DNA of 64,000 bases from Prauserella_A sp040645195 (GTDB taxonomy: Bacteria > Actinomycetota > Actinomycetes > Mycobacteriales > Pseudonocardiaceae): the NCBI RefSeq assembly GCF_040645195.1, contig NZ_JBEYXW010000026.1, positions 28,208 through 92,207 of the forward strand. Direction: 5' to 3'. The stretch's first letter is position 1; every line of letters begins with the position of its first letter. The notes below the pieces were generated by a model. The model searched no databases and was not told where the DNA came from. It was given only the letters and a program-made list of their open reading frames with translations. Below are positions 16,955-26,487 of the stretch, one piece after another. Made by a program: the position numbers and the translations under genes.

Positions 16955-18085
16955 GTGAGTGAGCCCCGCGACTACTCGACCACTCCAGGAGGCACGCCGG
17001 AGAGTGCCGACACACCGCGCCCGTCGGGTGGTGACGAGTCGGCACAGAAGTCCCGCCGCCTGAGTAGGCGCGGGTGGACGCTGGTGTGCAGCGGCGTGCT
17101 CGTCGTCGCCTTCATCCTGGTCGGCGCGCTCGTGCGGGTGCCATATGTGGCGCTGGGGCCGGGGCCGACCTACGACACGCTCGGTGCCGTGGACGGCCAG
17201 CAGGTCGTGTCGGTCAACGGTCAGCGCACGTACCCCACACAGGGCGAGCTGCGGATGACGACGGTGTCGCTCAACGACGATGTCACCCTGTTCGGTGCGC
17301 TCGGCCTGTGGATCAGTGGCCGGTACGCGGTCGCGCCGCGGGAGGACTACTTCCGGCCCGGTGAGTCCGATGAGGACGTCCGCAAGGAGAACGTCCAGCA
17401 GTTCCAGGACTCACAGAGCAATGCCGAGGTCGCCGCACTGCGCAGGCTGGGCTACCCGGTGAAGGTGATCGTGCAGCAGGTGGTGTCCGGCAGCCCGGCG
17501 GACAAGGTGCTCACCCCGGGCGACCGGCTGCTCGAGGTCAACGGCAGGCGGATCACCAACCAGGACGACGTCCTCACCGCACTCGAGGGCACCCGGCCGG
17601 GCCAGACGGTGTCGCTGAAGGTGCAGTCGGACGGCAAGCCGGAACGCACCGACACCATCACGCTGGGGCAACATCCCGACGGCCAGCCGCAGGGCTTCGT
17701 CGGAATGCAGGCCGTCGACCGCGCCGACGTGCCGTTCCAGGTCAACATCGCGCTGGAGGACGTCGGCGGCCCTTCGGCGGGGCTGATGTTCGCGCTGGCG
17801 ATCGTGGACCGGATGACGCCGGAGAACCTGGTGGCTGGTGAGGACGTCGCCGGAACGGGTCAGATCACCTCGAAGGGCCAGGTCGTGGAGATCGGTGGGA
17901 TCTCGTTCAAGCTCGTCGCCGCGAGGGAGGCCGGCGCGACTGCGTTCCTCGTGCCGGCAGGCAACTGTGCGGAAGCGGTCGCGTCCGCCCCTGAGGGCCT
18001 CAAGTTGATCAAGGTGTCGGATCTCAACGGCGCGATCAGTGCGCTGGAGGACCTCAAGAGCGGGCGGCCGGCCCCGTCCTGCTGA
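16955..18085 (+). CDS. YlbL-type PDZ / Lon-like membrane protease
   Basis: A 376-residue protein with one N-terminal membrane anchor (about 42-62), a PDZ domain (about 165-240) and a Lon-type S16 catalytic domain. The catalytic dyad is present: Ser274 in GGPSAGLMF and Lys319 in GGISFKL. The active site is predicted outside the cytoplasm. The family removes damaged or excess membrane-associated proteins; in Bacillus, YlbL cleaves a division inhibitor. It starts at the GTG at 16955. It is the Rv3194c-type gene of the conserved block. Confidence 0.87.
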   Translation: MSEPRDYSTTPGGTPESADTPRPSGGDESAQKSRRLSRRGWTLVCSGVLVVAFILVGALVRVPYVALGPGPTYDTLGAVDGQQVVSVNGQRTYPTQGELRMTTVSLNDDVTLFGALGLWISGRYAVAPREDYFRPGESDEDVRKENVQQFQDSQSNAEVAALRRLGYPVKVIVQQVVSGSPADKVLTPGDRLLEVNGRRITNQDDVLTALEGTRPGQTVSLKVQSDGKPERTDTITLGQHPDGQPQGFVGMQAVDRADVPFQVNIALEDVGGPSAGLMFALAIVDRMTPENLVAGEDVAGTGQITSKGQVVEIGGISFKLVAAREAGATAFLVPAGNCAEAVASAPEGLKLIKVSDLNGAISALEDLKSGRPAPSC

Positions 18086-18095
18086 GCGGCAGGAG

Positions 18096-18659
18096 CTACG
18101 GCAGCAGGGTCGCGCGCAGGGCGTCGACGAGGTTCGGGGCGAGCTCCGGATGCTCGATGATCTCGTCGGCTGCGCCCTGATCCTCGTCGTGCGAGCCGCG
18201 CAGCCGCATGACGCACGCTGCCGAGCCGTCCCTCAGTACGGCGGCGACCAGGCGGGCCTCGGTGCGGAGCGGGTGATCGGCGGCTGCTTGCCGGAGACGC
18301 TCGATGTCGCCTGCGTCGGAGGTCTCGCCCACCTCCGGCAGTTCGGCCTCGGCGTCCGGCGGCAGCACGATGATCTCCTGCGCGAGCGCGCAACCGTGCA
18401 CGACATCGGGCCACGCGATGCTGGCCAGCGCATCGGCGAGGTCACCATCGGGCAGCGACTCCTGCGCAACCGGGGTCAGCTCGCTGCCGCTGTCGAGCTG
18501 ATCGGCCAGTTCGGGCTGCTGGCGCAGAAGTTCCGAGGTGGGCACGAGCGCGAACAACTGCGGTTGCTGTTCCCACCCCGCCGTCGCGACGAACTCCTCG
18601 ACTTCCCGGGCGAGGGCGGCCACGCGCGTAGGGCCCGCCTCTTTTCCACTCTCGGTCAT
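18096..18659 (-). CDS. PPA1309 family protein
   Basis: A 187-residue acidic protein from the ATG at 18659 (a GTG two codons earlier is possible). It contains the family-typical segments FVATAGWEQQPQLFALVPT and VLRDGSAACVMRLRGSHDED. PPA1309-family proteins are restricted to actinobacteria, usually lie between the YlbL-like and UPF0182 genes as here, and have no known function. It converges on the YlbL gene with only 10 bases between stops. Confidence 0.82.
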   Translation of the reverse strand: MTESGKEAGPTRVAALAREVEEFVATAGWEQQPQLFALVPTSELLRQQPELADQLDSGSELTPVAQESLPDGDLADALASIAWPDVVHGCALAQEIIVLPPDAEAELPEVGETSDAGDIERLRQAAADHPLRTEARLVAAVLRDGSAACVMRLRGSHDEDQGAADEIIEHPELAPNLVDALRATLLP

Positions 18660-18820
18660 GCGCACATCGTGTCAGGAAACTCGTAGCCACTCCGCAGCGG
18701 CACACGCGCCCGGTTTGGGGGGTTCCGGGAACTCTCTCCACCATCCGTAGAGTTACGGTAACCAGGGGAGCGTCGCAGTGCTGGCGCCCCGCGACCGTCT
18801 CGACCACAGGAGTGTGCGTA

Positions 18821-21751
18821 GTGGCCACCCGGCCCCCAGTCAGCCTGCCGAAGCTGTCCCGGCGAGCCCGCATCCTGCTGACACTCGCGGGCGTCATCGT
18901 CCTCATCCTGCTGCTCGGGGCGCGGTTCCTGGATACATATATCGACTGGCTCTGGTTCGGTGAGGTCGGCGCTCGCAACGTCTTCAGCACCGTCCTGCTG
19001 ACCCGGATCGCGCTGTTCTTCGCCACCGGCCTGCTGGTCGGCGGGCTCCTCGCCATCAGCCTCGCCATCGCCTACCGGACCCGGCCGGTCTTCGTGCCCG
19101 TCTCCGGCGCCGACGACCCGCTCGCGCGTTACCGCTCGCTCGTCGTCACACGGACCCGGCTCTTCGGCATCGGCATCCCGGTGCTCGCCGGTCTGGTCGC
19201 GGGTGTGACCGGTCAGGGCAACTGGGAACTGGTGCAGCTGTTCCTCAACGGCACGAGCTTCAACCAGCGGGACCCCGAATTCGGCCACGACATCGGCTTC
19301 TATGTCTTCCAGCTGCCGTTCTACGGCTGGCTGCTCGGCTGGCTGTTCGTCGCGGTCGTCGTCGCCTTCATCGGCGGGCTGCTCGCGCACTACCTGTTCG
19401 GTGGCATCCGGCTCGCCGGCCGGGGCGGCCAGATCTCCGGCTCCGCTCGCGTGCACCTTTCGGTTCTGATCGGCGTCTTCGTCCTGTTCAAGGCCGTCGA
19501 GTACTTCCTGGACCGCTACAACCTGTTGCTGTCCGACCGCAACAGCCTCTTCACCGGTGCGACCTACACCGACCTCAACGCGGTGCTGCCTGCCAAGCTC
19601 ATCCTGCTGTGCATCTCGGTGTTCTGTGCGATCGCCTTCTTCGTCGGGGCGTTCCTGCGCAACATCCAGCTGCCCGCGATCGCGCTCGTGCTGCTGATCC
19701 TGTCCGGCATCATCGTCGGCGTCGCCTGGCCCGCGGTGCTCGAGCAGTTCTCGGTCCGCCCGAACGCCAACGAGCGTGAGGCACAGTCAATCGAACGGAA
19801 CATGGAGGCGACGCGCATCGCCTATGGGCTGGACGGCGTCGACTACCGGGACTACACAGGCAGTTCGCAGGCCACCCCAGGGGAGGTCCGCGACGACCAG
19901 GGCACCATCCCTAACATCCGGCTGCTCGACCCGGGCGTGCTGAGCGCGACGTTCACCCAGCGTGTCGGGCGGGAGAACTTCTACGGCTTCCCGGACAAGC
20001 TCGACGTCGACCGCTACACCGTCGATGGCAAGAAGCAGTCCTACATCGTGGCCGCGAAGGAGATCAACACCAACGGGCTGCGCGAGAACCAGCAGAACTG
20101 GATCAACCGGCACCTCGTCTACACCCACGGCAACGGCTTCGTCGCCGCGCCGGCCAACACCATCGACCGGGCCATCGAAGAGGCCAACAGCGACGGTGGG
20201 TACCCGATCGCGCGTACCAGTGACACGCAGAACCCGAACGGCTCGGGGATTCACGTCGCCGAGCCGCGCATCTACTACGGCGAGCTGGCCCACGACTACG
20301 CGATCGTCGGCGGGCAGCCGGGGCAGGCGCCGGGCGAGTACGACACGGCCACCGACCGCAGCTACCTCTACCAGGGCACCGGCGGCGTACCGATCGACAA
20401 CTGGTTCAACAGGCTCGTCTTCGCGGCCCAGTACGGCGAGCGGAACATTCTCTTCTCCGATGCCATCGGTGATGGCTCCAAGATCATGTACAACCGCGAT
20501 CCGCGGGAGCGCGTCGAGAAGGTCGCGCCGTGGCTCACGGTCGACGGCGACCCGTATCCGGCGGTGATCAACGGCCGGATCCAGTGGATCGTCGACGGGT
20601 ACACGACGCTCAACAACTACCCGTACGCGCAGCGCACCTCGCTCGGCATGGCCACCGAAGACTCGCTGTCCGGTGTGGCACGCCAGGCCAACAACCAGAT
20701 CAACTACGTCCGCAACTCGGTGAAGGCCACCGTCGATGCGTTCGACGGCACCGTCAACCTCTACCAGGTGGACAACGACGATCCGGTGCTGAAGGCCTGG
20801 ATGAACGTCTTCCCGGGGACGGTGAAGCCGGGCTCGGAGATCTCGCCGGAACTGCGGGAGCACTTCCGCTACCCGGAGGACATGTTCAAGATCCAGCGGG
20901 AGCTCCTCACCAAGTACCACGTGCAGAGCCCGCAGGAGTTCTACTCCACGCAGACGTTCTGGAACGTCCCGCAGGACCCCACACAGCCGGGCGGGCTCGA
21001 CCCCAACTCCGACGCTGCCAAGCAACCGCCGTACTACGTGCTCGCGCAGGCGCCGGGGCAGAACGAGCCGACCTTCCAGCTGACCAGCGCACTGACACCA
21101 CTGGCAAGGCAGTATCTGGCCGCCTGGGTCTCGGTGTCGTCGGATCCGCAGGACTACGGCAAGATCACGGTGCTGCGGCTGCCGACAGGCGGCAACCAGC
21201 TGGAAGGCCCCGTGCAGGTGCAGAACGCCTTCCAGAGCAACCCGGCGTTCACGCAGGACAGAACGCTGCTGGGCAACCAGAGCGTCGACATCATCTACGG
21301 CAACCTGCTGACCTTGCCGGTGGCAGGCGGCTTCCTCTACGTGGAACCGATCTACATCCAGCAACGCAACACGCAGAGTTATCCGCAGCTGGCCCGTGTG
21401 CTGGTGTCCTTCGGTGGCAAGATCGGCTTCGCCTCGACTCTCAACGGCGCGCTGGACGAGGTCTTCGGCGCCGGTTCCGGCGACGCGGCGACTGGTCCTG
21501 CGCAGGGGCCGCCGCAGGGCACCACCACATCGCCGACCACGACGCCGCCATCCTCGACGAACCAGCAGCCGCCACCGCCGCCTGCGGGCGGCAACGCCAA
21601 CCTCGATCAGGCGGTCCGCGACATCCAGGCCGCACTGGAGAGGCTGCGGGCAGCCCAGCAGTCCGGCGACTTCACTGCTCAGGGGCAGGCGCTTGCCGAG
21701 CTGGACGCCGCTGCCCAGCGCTACGAGCAGGCACAACGAGCCGGTGGCTGA
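18821..21751 (+). CDS. UPF0182 family large membrane protein
   Basis: A 976-residue protein. Seven membrane segments occupy the first 300 residues; a large extracytoplasmic domain follows, and the tail is Pro/Thr/Gln-rich and ends in an Ala/Gln coiled coil (about 930-976). The start is the GTG at 18821 with AGGAG 8 bases upstream. The length and the segment NWINRHLVYTHGNGFVAAP are typical of UPF0182 (Rv3193c type). The function is unknown; the structure suggests an envelope role. Confidence 0.92.
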   Translation: MATRPPVSLPKLSRRARILLTLAGVIVLILLLGARFLDTYIDWLWFGEVGARNVFSTVLLTRIALFFATGLLVGGLLAISLAIAYRTRPVFVPVSGADDPLARYRSLVVTRTRLFGIGIPVLAGLVAGVTGQGNWELVQLFLNGTSFNQRDPEFGHDIGFYVFQLPFYGWLLGWLFVAVVVAFIGGLLAHYLFGGIRLAGRGGQISGSARVHLSVLIGVFVLFKAVEYFLDRYNLLLSDRNSLFTGATYTDLNAVLPAKLILLCISVFCAIAFFVGAFLRNIQLPAIALVLLILSGIIVGVAWPAVLEQFSVRPNANEREAQSIERNMEATRIAYGLDGVDYRDYTGSSQATPGEVRDDQGTIPNIRLLDPGVLSATFTQRVGRENFYGFPDKLDVDRYTVDGKKQSYIVAAKEINTNGLRENQQNWINRHLVYTHGNGFVAAPANTIDRAIEEANSDGGYPIARTSDTQNPNGSGIHVAEPRIYYGELAHDYAIVGGQPGQAPGEYDTATDRSYLYQGTGGVPIDNWFNRLVFAAQYGERNILFSDAIGDGSKIMYNRDPRERVEKVAPWLTVDGDPYPAVINGRIQWIVDGYTTLNNYPYAQRTSLGMATEDSLSGVARQANNQINYVRNSVKATVDAFDGTVNLYQVDNDDPVLKAWMNVFPGTVKPGSEISPELREHFRYPEDMFKIQRELLTKYHVQSPQEFYSTQTFWNVPQDPTQPGGLDPNSDAAKQPPYYVLAQAPGQNEPTFQLTSALTPLARQYLAAWVSVSSDPQDYGKITVLRLPTGGNQLEGPVQVQNAFQSNPAFTQDRTLLGNQSVDIIYGNLLTLPVAGGFLYVEPIYIQQRNTQSYPQLARVLVSFGGKIGFASTLNGALDEVFGAGSGDAATGPAQGPPQGTTTSPTTTPPSSTNQQPPPPPAGGNANLDQAVRDIQAALERLRAAQQSGDFTAQGQALAELDAAAQRYEQAQRAGG

Positions 21752-21821
21752 CGTCACGGCGAGTAAAGGGGCACCCGCTTTGCGTCTGATCGCAACCCAG
21801 GCGTAAGGTAGGTGTCACCGA

Positions 21822-21895
21822 CGCGGGGTGGAGCAGCTCGGTAGCTCGCTGGGCTCATAACCCAGAGGTCGCAGGTTCAAATCCTGTCCCCGCTA
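21822..21895 (+). tRNA. Initiator tRNA-fMet (CAT), copy 1
   Basis: A 74-base cloverleaf. The anticodon is CAT in loop CTCATAA. It has the two initiator hallmarks: an unpaired first position (C1 with T72) and three consecutive G-C pairs at the base of the anticodon stem (GGG/CCC). The 3' CCA is not encoded. A second identical gene begins at 22231. Confidence 0.95.
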
Positions 21896-21902
21896 CAGAG
21901 AT

Positions 21903-21941
21903 GGGAGACCCGTGTCTGCCGAGATAGGCAGACCGGGTCTC
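21903..21941 (+). terminator. Hairpin after initiator tRNA copy 1
   Basis: An imperfect long hairpin: GGAGACCCG pairs with CGGGTCTCC and an inner TCTGCC pairs with GGCAGA, followed by TTCGCATTT. It is the diverged counterpart of the terminator after copy 2. Confidence 0.6.
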
Positions 21942-22230
21942 CTTCGCATTTCTTCGGGGGTCGAACCCCCGCGCCCCCGCCAGGAGGGGCTTCGCCCCCC
22001 TGGACCCCCCATTCGGTCGGTTGCCGGTTCGGGGTGTGGGGGTGCCTTGTTAGAGGGGCTTCGGCCATCTGGCCCCTTGGTTCGGCTGGTTGCCGGGCGG
22101 TTTTGAGGGAATCCTTATGTCTGAGGGCTTCGGTCGCCGGGGTGGCGAGGTGTCTTGTTGGGCTGATTGGGGTAACTGGGGGTGCTTGTTGGGGCTGTTT
22201 GGGCATCCGGTAGTCTTGTGAACACAACGA
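21942..22230. repeat. Spacer between duplicated tRNA genes
   Basis: No gene seen. The first part (to about 22010) repeats, with few changes, after the second tRNA (22353-22425), including a short hairpin built on GGGGGTCGAACCCCCG. The rest is a G/T-rich stretch with no repeat partner in the window. It shows that the tRNA was duplicated together with roughly 180-200 bases of flank. Confidence 0.6.
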
Positions 22231-22304
22231 CGCGGGGTGGAGCAGCTCGGTAGCTCGCTGGGCTCATAACCCAGAGGTCGCAGGTTCAAATCCTGTCCCC
22301 GCTA
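22231..22304 (+). tRNA. Initiator tRNA-fMet (CAT), copy 2
   Basis: Identical over all 74 bases to the gene at 21822, with the same C1-T72 mismatch, GGG/CCC anticodon stem and CAT anticodon. It is 409 bases downstream of the first copy. Confidence 0.95.
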
Positions 22305-22314
22305 CAGAGGTGAG

Positions 22315-22352
22315 AGGCCCGGTCTGCCGAACTAGGCAGACCGGGCCTTTTT
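22315..22352 (+). terminator. Intrinsic terminator after initiator tRNA copy 2
   Basis: A perfect 14-bp stem (22315-22328 with 22335-22348), 6-base loop, then TTTT. It is a textbook factor-independent terminator for the tRNA transcript. Confidence 0.88.
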
Positions 22353-22546
22353 CGCATTTCTTCGGGGGTCGAACCCCCGCGCGCCCGCCAGGACGGGCTT
22401 CGCCCCCCTGGCCCCCGGCAGGTAGGCGTTTGGGGCCATTTTCGTGTCCGAGTGGCCCGGTGCGCTCCAGTGATACAGGAGTTCCACTGTGGACGGAATC
22501 GTGGACCACTGTGGACAGATATGCGAATACGTGGGACGGTAGATAG

Positions 22547-23047
22547 GTGTCCGATTTGAACGCAACTGCCGCAGCACTGCTAGGTCTGCTTCACGACGGC
22601 CCTGCCACTGGTGGCGAGCTCGTCGCAGGAGCTGAGGAACGCTTTGGCACGTTCTTCAGCGTGACGAGGAGCCAGGTGTACCGGGAGCTTCCCGCTCTGC
22701 ACAAGGAAGGCCTCGTGCGGCTCGGCAAGCAGGGACCGCGCTCCAGCCAGCAATACCTGATCACCGCAGCGGGCAAGAAGGCCTTCAAGACGTGGCTGAC
22801 CAGTGACTCTGGTCCTGACCACCTCCGCAGTCCGCTGATCCTGCGTGTCGTCCACGCCGGTGTGCTCACCTCGAAGCAGCGCACGTCGCTCTTCGAGTCG
22901 GCCAAGGCCGTGTACACCGCGCAGCTCGACGAGGCCAAGACCGCCGTCAAGGCGGCGAGCGACCCCGTCGCCAAGGCCGTCGCCGAGTTCGGCCAGACGC
23001 ATGCGAGGGCGGCGCTGAAGCTCCTGGACACGGTGTCCGCGAGCTGA
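22547..23047 (+). CDS. PadR family transcriptional regulator
   Basis: A 166-residue protein from the GTG at 22547. The N-terminal winged helix is of PadR type: LLGLLHDGPATGGELV, then VTRSQVYRELPALHKEGLVRL, then the wing QYLITAAGKKAF. The C-terminal half is helical, as in the Vir_act_alpha_C-like dimerisation domain. PadR proteins repress stress or efflux genes; no obvious efflux target is adjacent, since prfB follows. The ligand is unknown. Confidence 0.83.
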   Translation: MSDLNATAAALLGLLHDGPATGGELVAGAEERFGTFFSVTRSQVYRELPALHKEGLVRLGKQGPRSSQQYLITAAGKKAFKTWLTSDSGPDHLRSPLILRVVHAGVLTSKQRTSLFESAKAVYTAQLDEAKTAVKAASDPVAKAVAEFGQTHARAALKLLDTVSAS

Positions 23048-23108
23048 GCAGAGCGGCTTCGTGCGGCCGCCGCGAGCGGCCGCACGAATTGCCGTAACCT
23101 TGTGGGTT

Positions 23109-24221
23109 GTGAGTGTCGAGTTCGAAGCTGCCCTGAAGGACCTCGGCGGCAAGTTGACGCAGATCGAGTCCGTGATGGACCTCGACTCCCTGCGCAAAGA
23201 GGTTGCCGAGCTGGAGGAAGAGGCGGCCCGCCCCAACCTCTGGGACGACCCCGAGGCCGCGCAGAAGGTGACCAGCCAGCTCTCGCACAAGCAGGCCGAG
23301 ATCCGCAAGGTGACCGACCTGCGCCAGCGCCTCGACGACCTCGGAGTGCTGTACGAGCTGGCCGAGGCCGAGGGTGACGCCGCGACCATGAGCGAGGCCG
23401 ACACCGATCTCAAGAACCTCGCAAGGGACGTCGACGCCCTCGAGGTGCGCACCCTGCTCTCCGGGGAGTACGACGAGCGCAACGCCGTCGTCACCATCCG
23501 GTCCGAGGCCGGTGGTGTCGACGCCGCCGACTGGGCCGAGATGCTGCTGCGCATGTACCTGCGCTGGGCGGAACGGCACGGTTACCCCACCGACGTCTAC
23601 GACATCTCCTACGCCGAAGAGGCGGGCATCCGGTCCGCGACCTTCAAGGTCAGCGCGCCCTACGTCTACGGCACCCTCTCGGTCGAGCAGGGCACTCACC
23701 GGCTCGTCCGCATCTCCCCGTTCGACAACCAGAGCCGCAGGCAGACGTCGTTCGCGCACGTCGAGGTGCTGCCCGAGGTCGAGGCGATCGACCATGTCGA
23801 GGTGCCGGAGAAGGACATCCGCGTCGACGTGTACCGCTCGTCAGGCCCCGGTGGGCAGAGCGTGAACACCACCGACTCCGCCGTTCGCATCACACACCTG
23901 CCCAGCGGGATAGTCGTGTCGTGCCAGAACGAGAAGTCGCAGCTGCAGAACAAGGCAGCCGCGATGAAGGTTCTCCAGGCGAAACTGCTGTTGCGCAAGA
24001 AGGCGGAGGAGCGAGCCGAGCTGGACGCGCTGCGCGACGGCGGGTCCAGCTGGGGCAACCAGATGCGCTCGTACGTCCTGCACCCGTACCAGCTCGTGAA
24101 GGACCTGCGCACGGAATACGAGGTGGGCAACCCGTCGGCAGTGCTCGACGGTGACCTCGACGCGTTCCTCGAAGCAGGCATCCGCTGGCGCAAGCAGCAG
24201 GAAACCGCCGCCGCTGGCTGA
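23109..24221 (+). CDS. prfB: Peptide chain release factor 2
   Basis: A 370-residue RF2 that ends translation at UGA and UAA. The SPF tripeptide that recognises UGA/UAA is present in VRISPFDNQS, and the peptidyl-hydrolysis GGQ motif is in SSGPGGQSVNT. The reading frame is continuous from the GTG at 23109: there is no internal stop or slippery site of the kind that controls E. coli prfB, as is usual in actinobacteria. It begins the prfB-ftsE-ftsX-smpB group. Confidence 0.96.
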   Translation: MSVEFEAALKDLGGKLTQIESVMDLDSLRKEVAELEEEAARPNLWDDPEAAQKVTSQLSHKQAEIRKVTDLRQRLDDLGVLYELAEAEGDAATMSEADTDLKNLARDVDALEVRTLLSGEYDERNAVVTIRSEAGGVDAADWAEMLLRMYLRWAERHGYPTDVYDISYAEEAGIRSATFKVSAPYVYGTLSVEQGTHRLVRISPFDNQSRRQTSFAHVEVLPEVEAIDHVEVPEKDIRVDVYRSSGPGGQSVNTTDSAVRITHLPSGIVVSCQNEKSQLQNKAAAMKVLQAKLLLRKKAEERAELDALRDGGSSWGNQMRSYVLHPYQLVKDLRTEYEVGNPSAVLDGDLDAFLEAGIRWRKQQETAAAG

Positions 24222-24325
24222 GTGGCCTCGCGAACGGCCGTCTAGCAGGCATTTTGGAAAGACACCGCGAGCCCTTTGCTGAGGCAACCGGACCTTAACG
24301 AACGCCATGGGTAGGATGGCGCACC

Positions 24326-25015
24326 GTGATCCGGCTCGATACTGTTTCCAAGGTCTACAAGACCTCCACACGTCCCGCATTGGACAGTGTGTCGGTCGAT
24401 GTGGACAAGGGCGAGTTCGTCTTTCTCATCGGCCCTTCGGGGTCGGGGAAATCGACCTTCCTCCGGCTGCTGCTGCGAGAGGAGGTGCCGTCCCGTGGAC
24501 GGGTAATGGTGTCGAATTTCGACGTCGCCAAGTTGCCCCGCCGCAAGATTCCCCGCCTGCGTCAGACGATGGGCTGCGTGTTCCAGGACTTCCGGTTGCT
24601 GGCGAACAAGACCGTCGCGGAAAACGTCGCCTTTGCCCTCGAAGTCATCGGTAAACCCAAGCGGACGATCACCAAGGTCGTACCCGAGGTGCTCGAACTG
24701 GTCGGCCTCGACGGTAAGGCGGACCGCATGCCCAATGAGCTCTCCGGAGGTGAGCAGCAGCGTGTCGCGATCGCTCGCGCGTTCGTGAACCGCCCGCTCG
24801 TCTTGCTCGCGGACGAGCCGACCGGGAACCTCGACCCCGACACCAGCCAGGACATCATGCTGCTGTTGGAGCGCATCAACCGCACCGGCACCACCGTGCT
24901 GATGGCCACCCACGATCACTCCATCGTCGACTCGATGCGCCGCCGTGTCGTCGAGCTGCACCTCGGCCGGGTGATCCGAGACGACAAACGCGGGGTGTAC
25001 GGCGTCGGGCGCTGA
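24326..25015 (+). CDS. ftsE: Cell division ATP-binding protein FtsE
   Basis: The 229-residue ATPase of the FtsEX complex, which couples the divisome to peptidoglycan hydrolases (RipC in mycobacteria). Walker A is GPSGSGKS (36-43), the signature LSGGEQQR, Walker B VLLADEPTG, and the switch His is in ATHDHSI. It starts at a GTG at 24326. FtsX follows after about 70 bases. Confidence 0.96.
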   Translation: MIRLDTVSKVYKTSTRPALDSVSVDVDKGEFVFLIGPSGSGKSTFLRLLLREEVPSRGRVMVSNFDVAKLPRRKIPRLRQTMGCVFQDFRLLANKTVAENVAFALEVIGKPKRTITKVVPEVLELVGLDGKADRMPNELSGGEQQRVAIARAFVNRPLVLLADEPTGNLDPDTSQDIMLLLERINRTGTTVLMATHDHSIVDSMRRRVVELHLGRVIRDDKRGVYGVGR

Positions 25016-25088
25016 TCCCCCGCAGCCGCCTACGTCACTCCGCTAACCCCGCCCGCTTATCCCCCGACCCAAGGAAATCCTCCGTCCC

Positions 25089-25988
25089 ATGCGCGCCAGC
25101 TTCGTGTTCAGCGAGGTCATCACCGGCCTACGCCGGAACGTCACGATGACCATCGCCATGATCCTCACCACCGCCATCTCGTTGGGCATGTTCGGTGGTG
25201 GCCTGCTTTTCGTCCGCACGATCGACAAGATGCAGGCCAGCTATCTCGACGACGTCGAGGTGGCGGTCTACCTCACCGGTGACATCAGCGCCAACGACGC
25301 CGACTGCACCAGCGAACCGTGTACGGCGATCCGGCAGTCCCTGGAGAACAACCAGGCCGTCGAGTCCGTCGTCTTCGAGAACCGGACCCAGGCATACGAG
25401 CGCTTCAAGCGGATCTTCGAAGGGCAGCCGGAACTCGTCGAGCTCGCCCGGCCGGAGGCACTGCCGGCGTCGCTGCACGTCAAGCTGTTCGATCCGGCGC
25501 GCAGTGACGTCATCGTGCAGGAATACACTGGGCAACCCGGCGTGGCGAACATCGACGACCAGAACAAGTTCCTCGACCGGTTCTTCAGCCTGCTGAACTC
25601 CGGCCGCAACGGCACGTTCATCATCGCGCTCATCGCCGCGCTCGCCGCCGTGCTGCTGATCGCCAACACCATCCAGGTCTCGGCGTACACGCGGCGCACC
25701 GAGGTGGGCATCATGCGGCTGGTGGGCGCGACACGCTGGTACACGCAGCTGCCGTTCCTGTTGGAGGCGGTGGTCGCCGGCACCTTCGGTGCCGTGCTCG
25801 GCATCGGCGGGCTGATCGCGCTCAAGTACGTTGCGCTCGACCGCATCCTCGAGGCGACGGGCGGGGCGATACCGCCGGTGGAGCTGATCGACGTGCTTTT
25901 CCCGGTGGCGCCGATCCTGCTCGGGGTGTCGGTTCTCATCTCGGCGATCACCGGCTATGTGACGCTGCGCCTGTACGTGCGTCACTAG
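25089..25988 (+). CDS. ftsX: Cell division protein FtsX
   Basis: The 299-residue membrane partner of FtsE. The first membrane segment is at about 17-38. A large extracytoplasmic loop (about 40-170) follows; in mycobacteria it binds the hydrolase RipC, and here it contains a Cys pair (CTSEPC). Three C-terminal membrane segments come after it, with the conserved TEVGIMRLVGATRWY at the coupling helix. It is transcribed with ftsE and smpB. Confidence 0.95.
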   Translation: MRASFVFSEVITGLRRNVTMTIAMILTTAISLGMFGGGLLFVRTIDKMQASYLDDVEVAVYLTGDISANDADCTSEPCTAIRQSLENNQAVESVVFENRTQAYERFKRIFEGQPELVELARPEALPASLHVKLFDPARSDVIVQEYTGQPGVANIDDQNKFLDRFFSLLNSGRNGTFIIALIAALAAVLLIANTIQVSAYTRRTEVGIMRLVGATRWYTQLPFLLEAVVAGTFGAVLGIGGLIALKYVALDRILEATGGAIPPVELIDVLFPVAPILLGVSVLISAITGYVTLRLYVRH

Positions 25989-26004
25989 GGATACAGTCGT
26001 AGAC

Positions 26005-26487
26005 ATGCCCAAGGAAGTCGGTCGTAAGGTCATCGCGTCGAACCGCCGTGCGCGGCACGACTACGCGATCCTCGATACCTACGAGGCCGGTGTCGTCCTC
26101 GTAGGTACCGAGGTGAAGAGCCTGCGCGATGGCAAGGCATCGCTGGCCGATGCGTTCGCCACGGTCGACGACGGCGAGGTTTTCCTGCGCGGGCTGCACA
26201 TTCCGGAGTACGTGCAGGGCACGTGGACCAACCATGCGCCGCGGCGCACGCGGAAGCTGTTGCTGCACCGCAACGAGATCGAGAAACTCATCGGCAAGAC
26301 CAAGGAGGGCGGCGTCAGCCTCGTGCCGCTCGCGCTGTACTTCAAGGACGGCAAGGTCAAGGTCGAGCTGGCGCTCGCCAGGGGTAAGAAGGCCTACGAC
26401 AAGCGGCAGGCGATCGCCAAGCGGGACGCTCAGCGCGAGGTCGCCAAAGCCATGGGCCGCGCCGTCAAGGGGAAGTACGGTCGTTGA
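26005..26487 (+). CDS. smpB: SsrA-binding protein SmpB
   Basis: A 160-residue OB-fold protein that carries tmRNA to stalled ribosomes. Conserved segments are NRRARHDYAILDTYEAGVVL, TEVKSLRDGKASL, and the C-terminal tail KKAYDKRQAIAKRDAQRE that enters the mRNA channel. It follows ftsX by 16 bases; the tmRNA gene itself is 5 kb downstream on the same strand (31406). Confidence 0.97.
   Translation: MPKEVGRKVIASNRRARHDYAILDTYEAGVVLVGTEVKSLRDGKASLADAFATVDDGEVFLRGLHIPEYVQGTWTNHAPRRTRKLLLHRNEIEKLIGKTKEGGVSLVPLALYFKDGKVKVELALARGKKAYDKRQAIAKRDAQREVAKAMGRAVKGKYGR

Noticed and set aside
19787..21757. A 656-residue minus-strand frame
   Set aside because: Antisense to the well-supported UPF0182 gene.
23109..23200. 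Possible programmed frameshift in prfB
   Set aside because: The frame is continuous with no early in-frame TGA or slippery CTTTGA, so no frameshift control.
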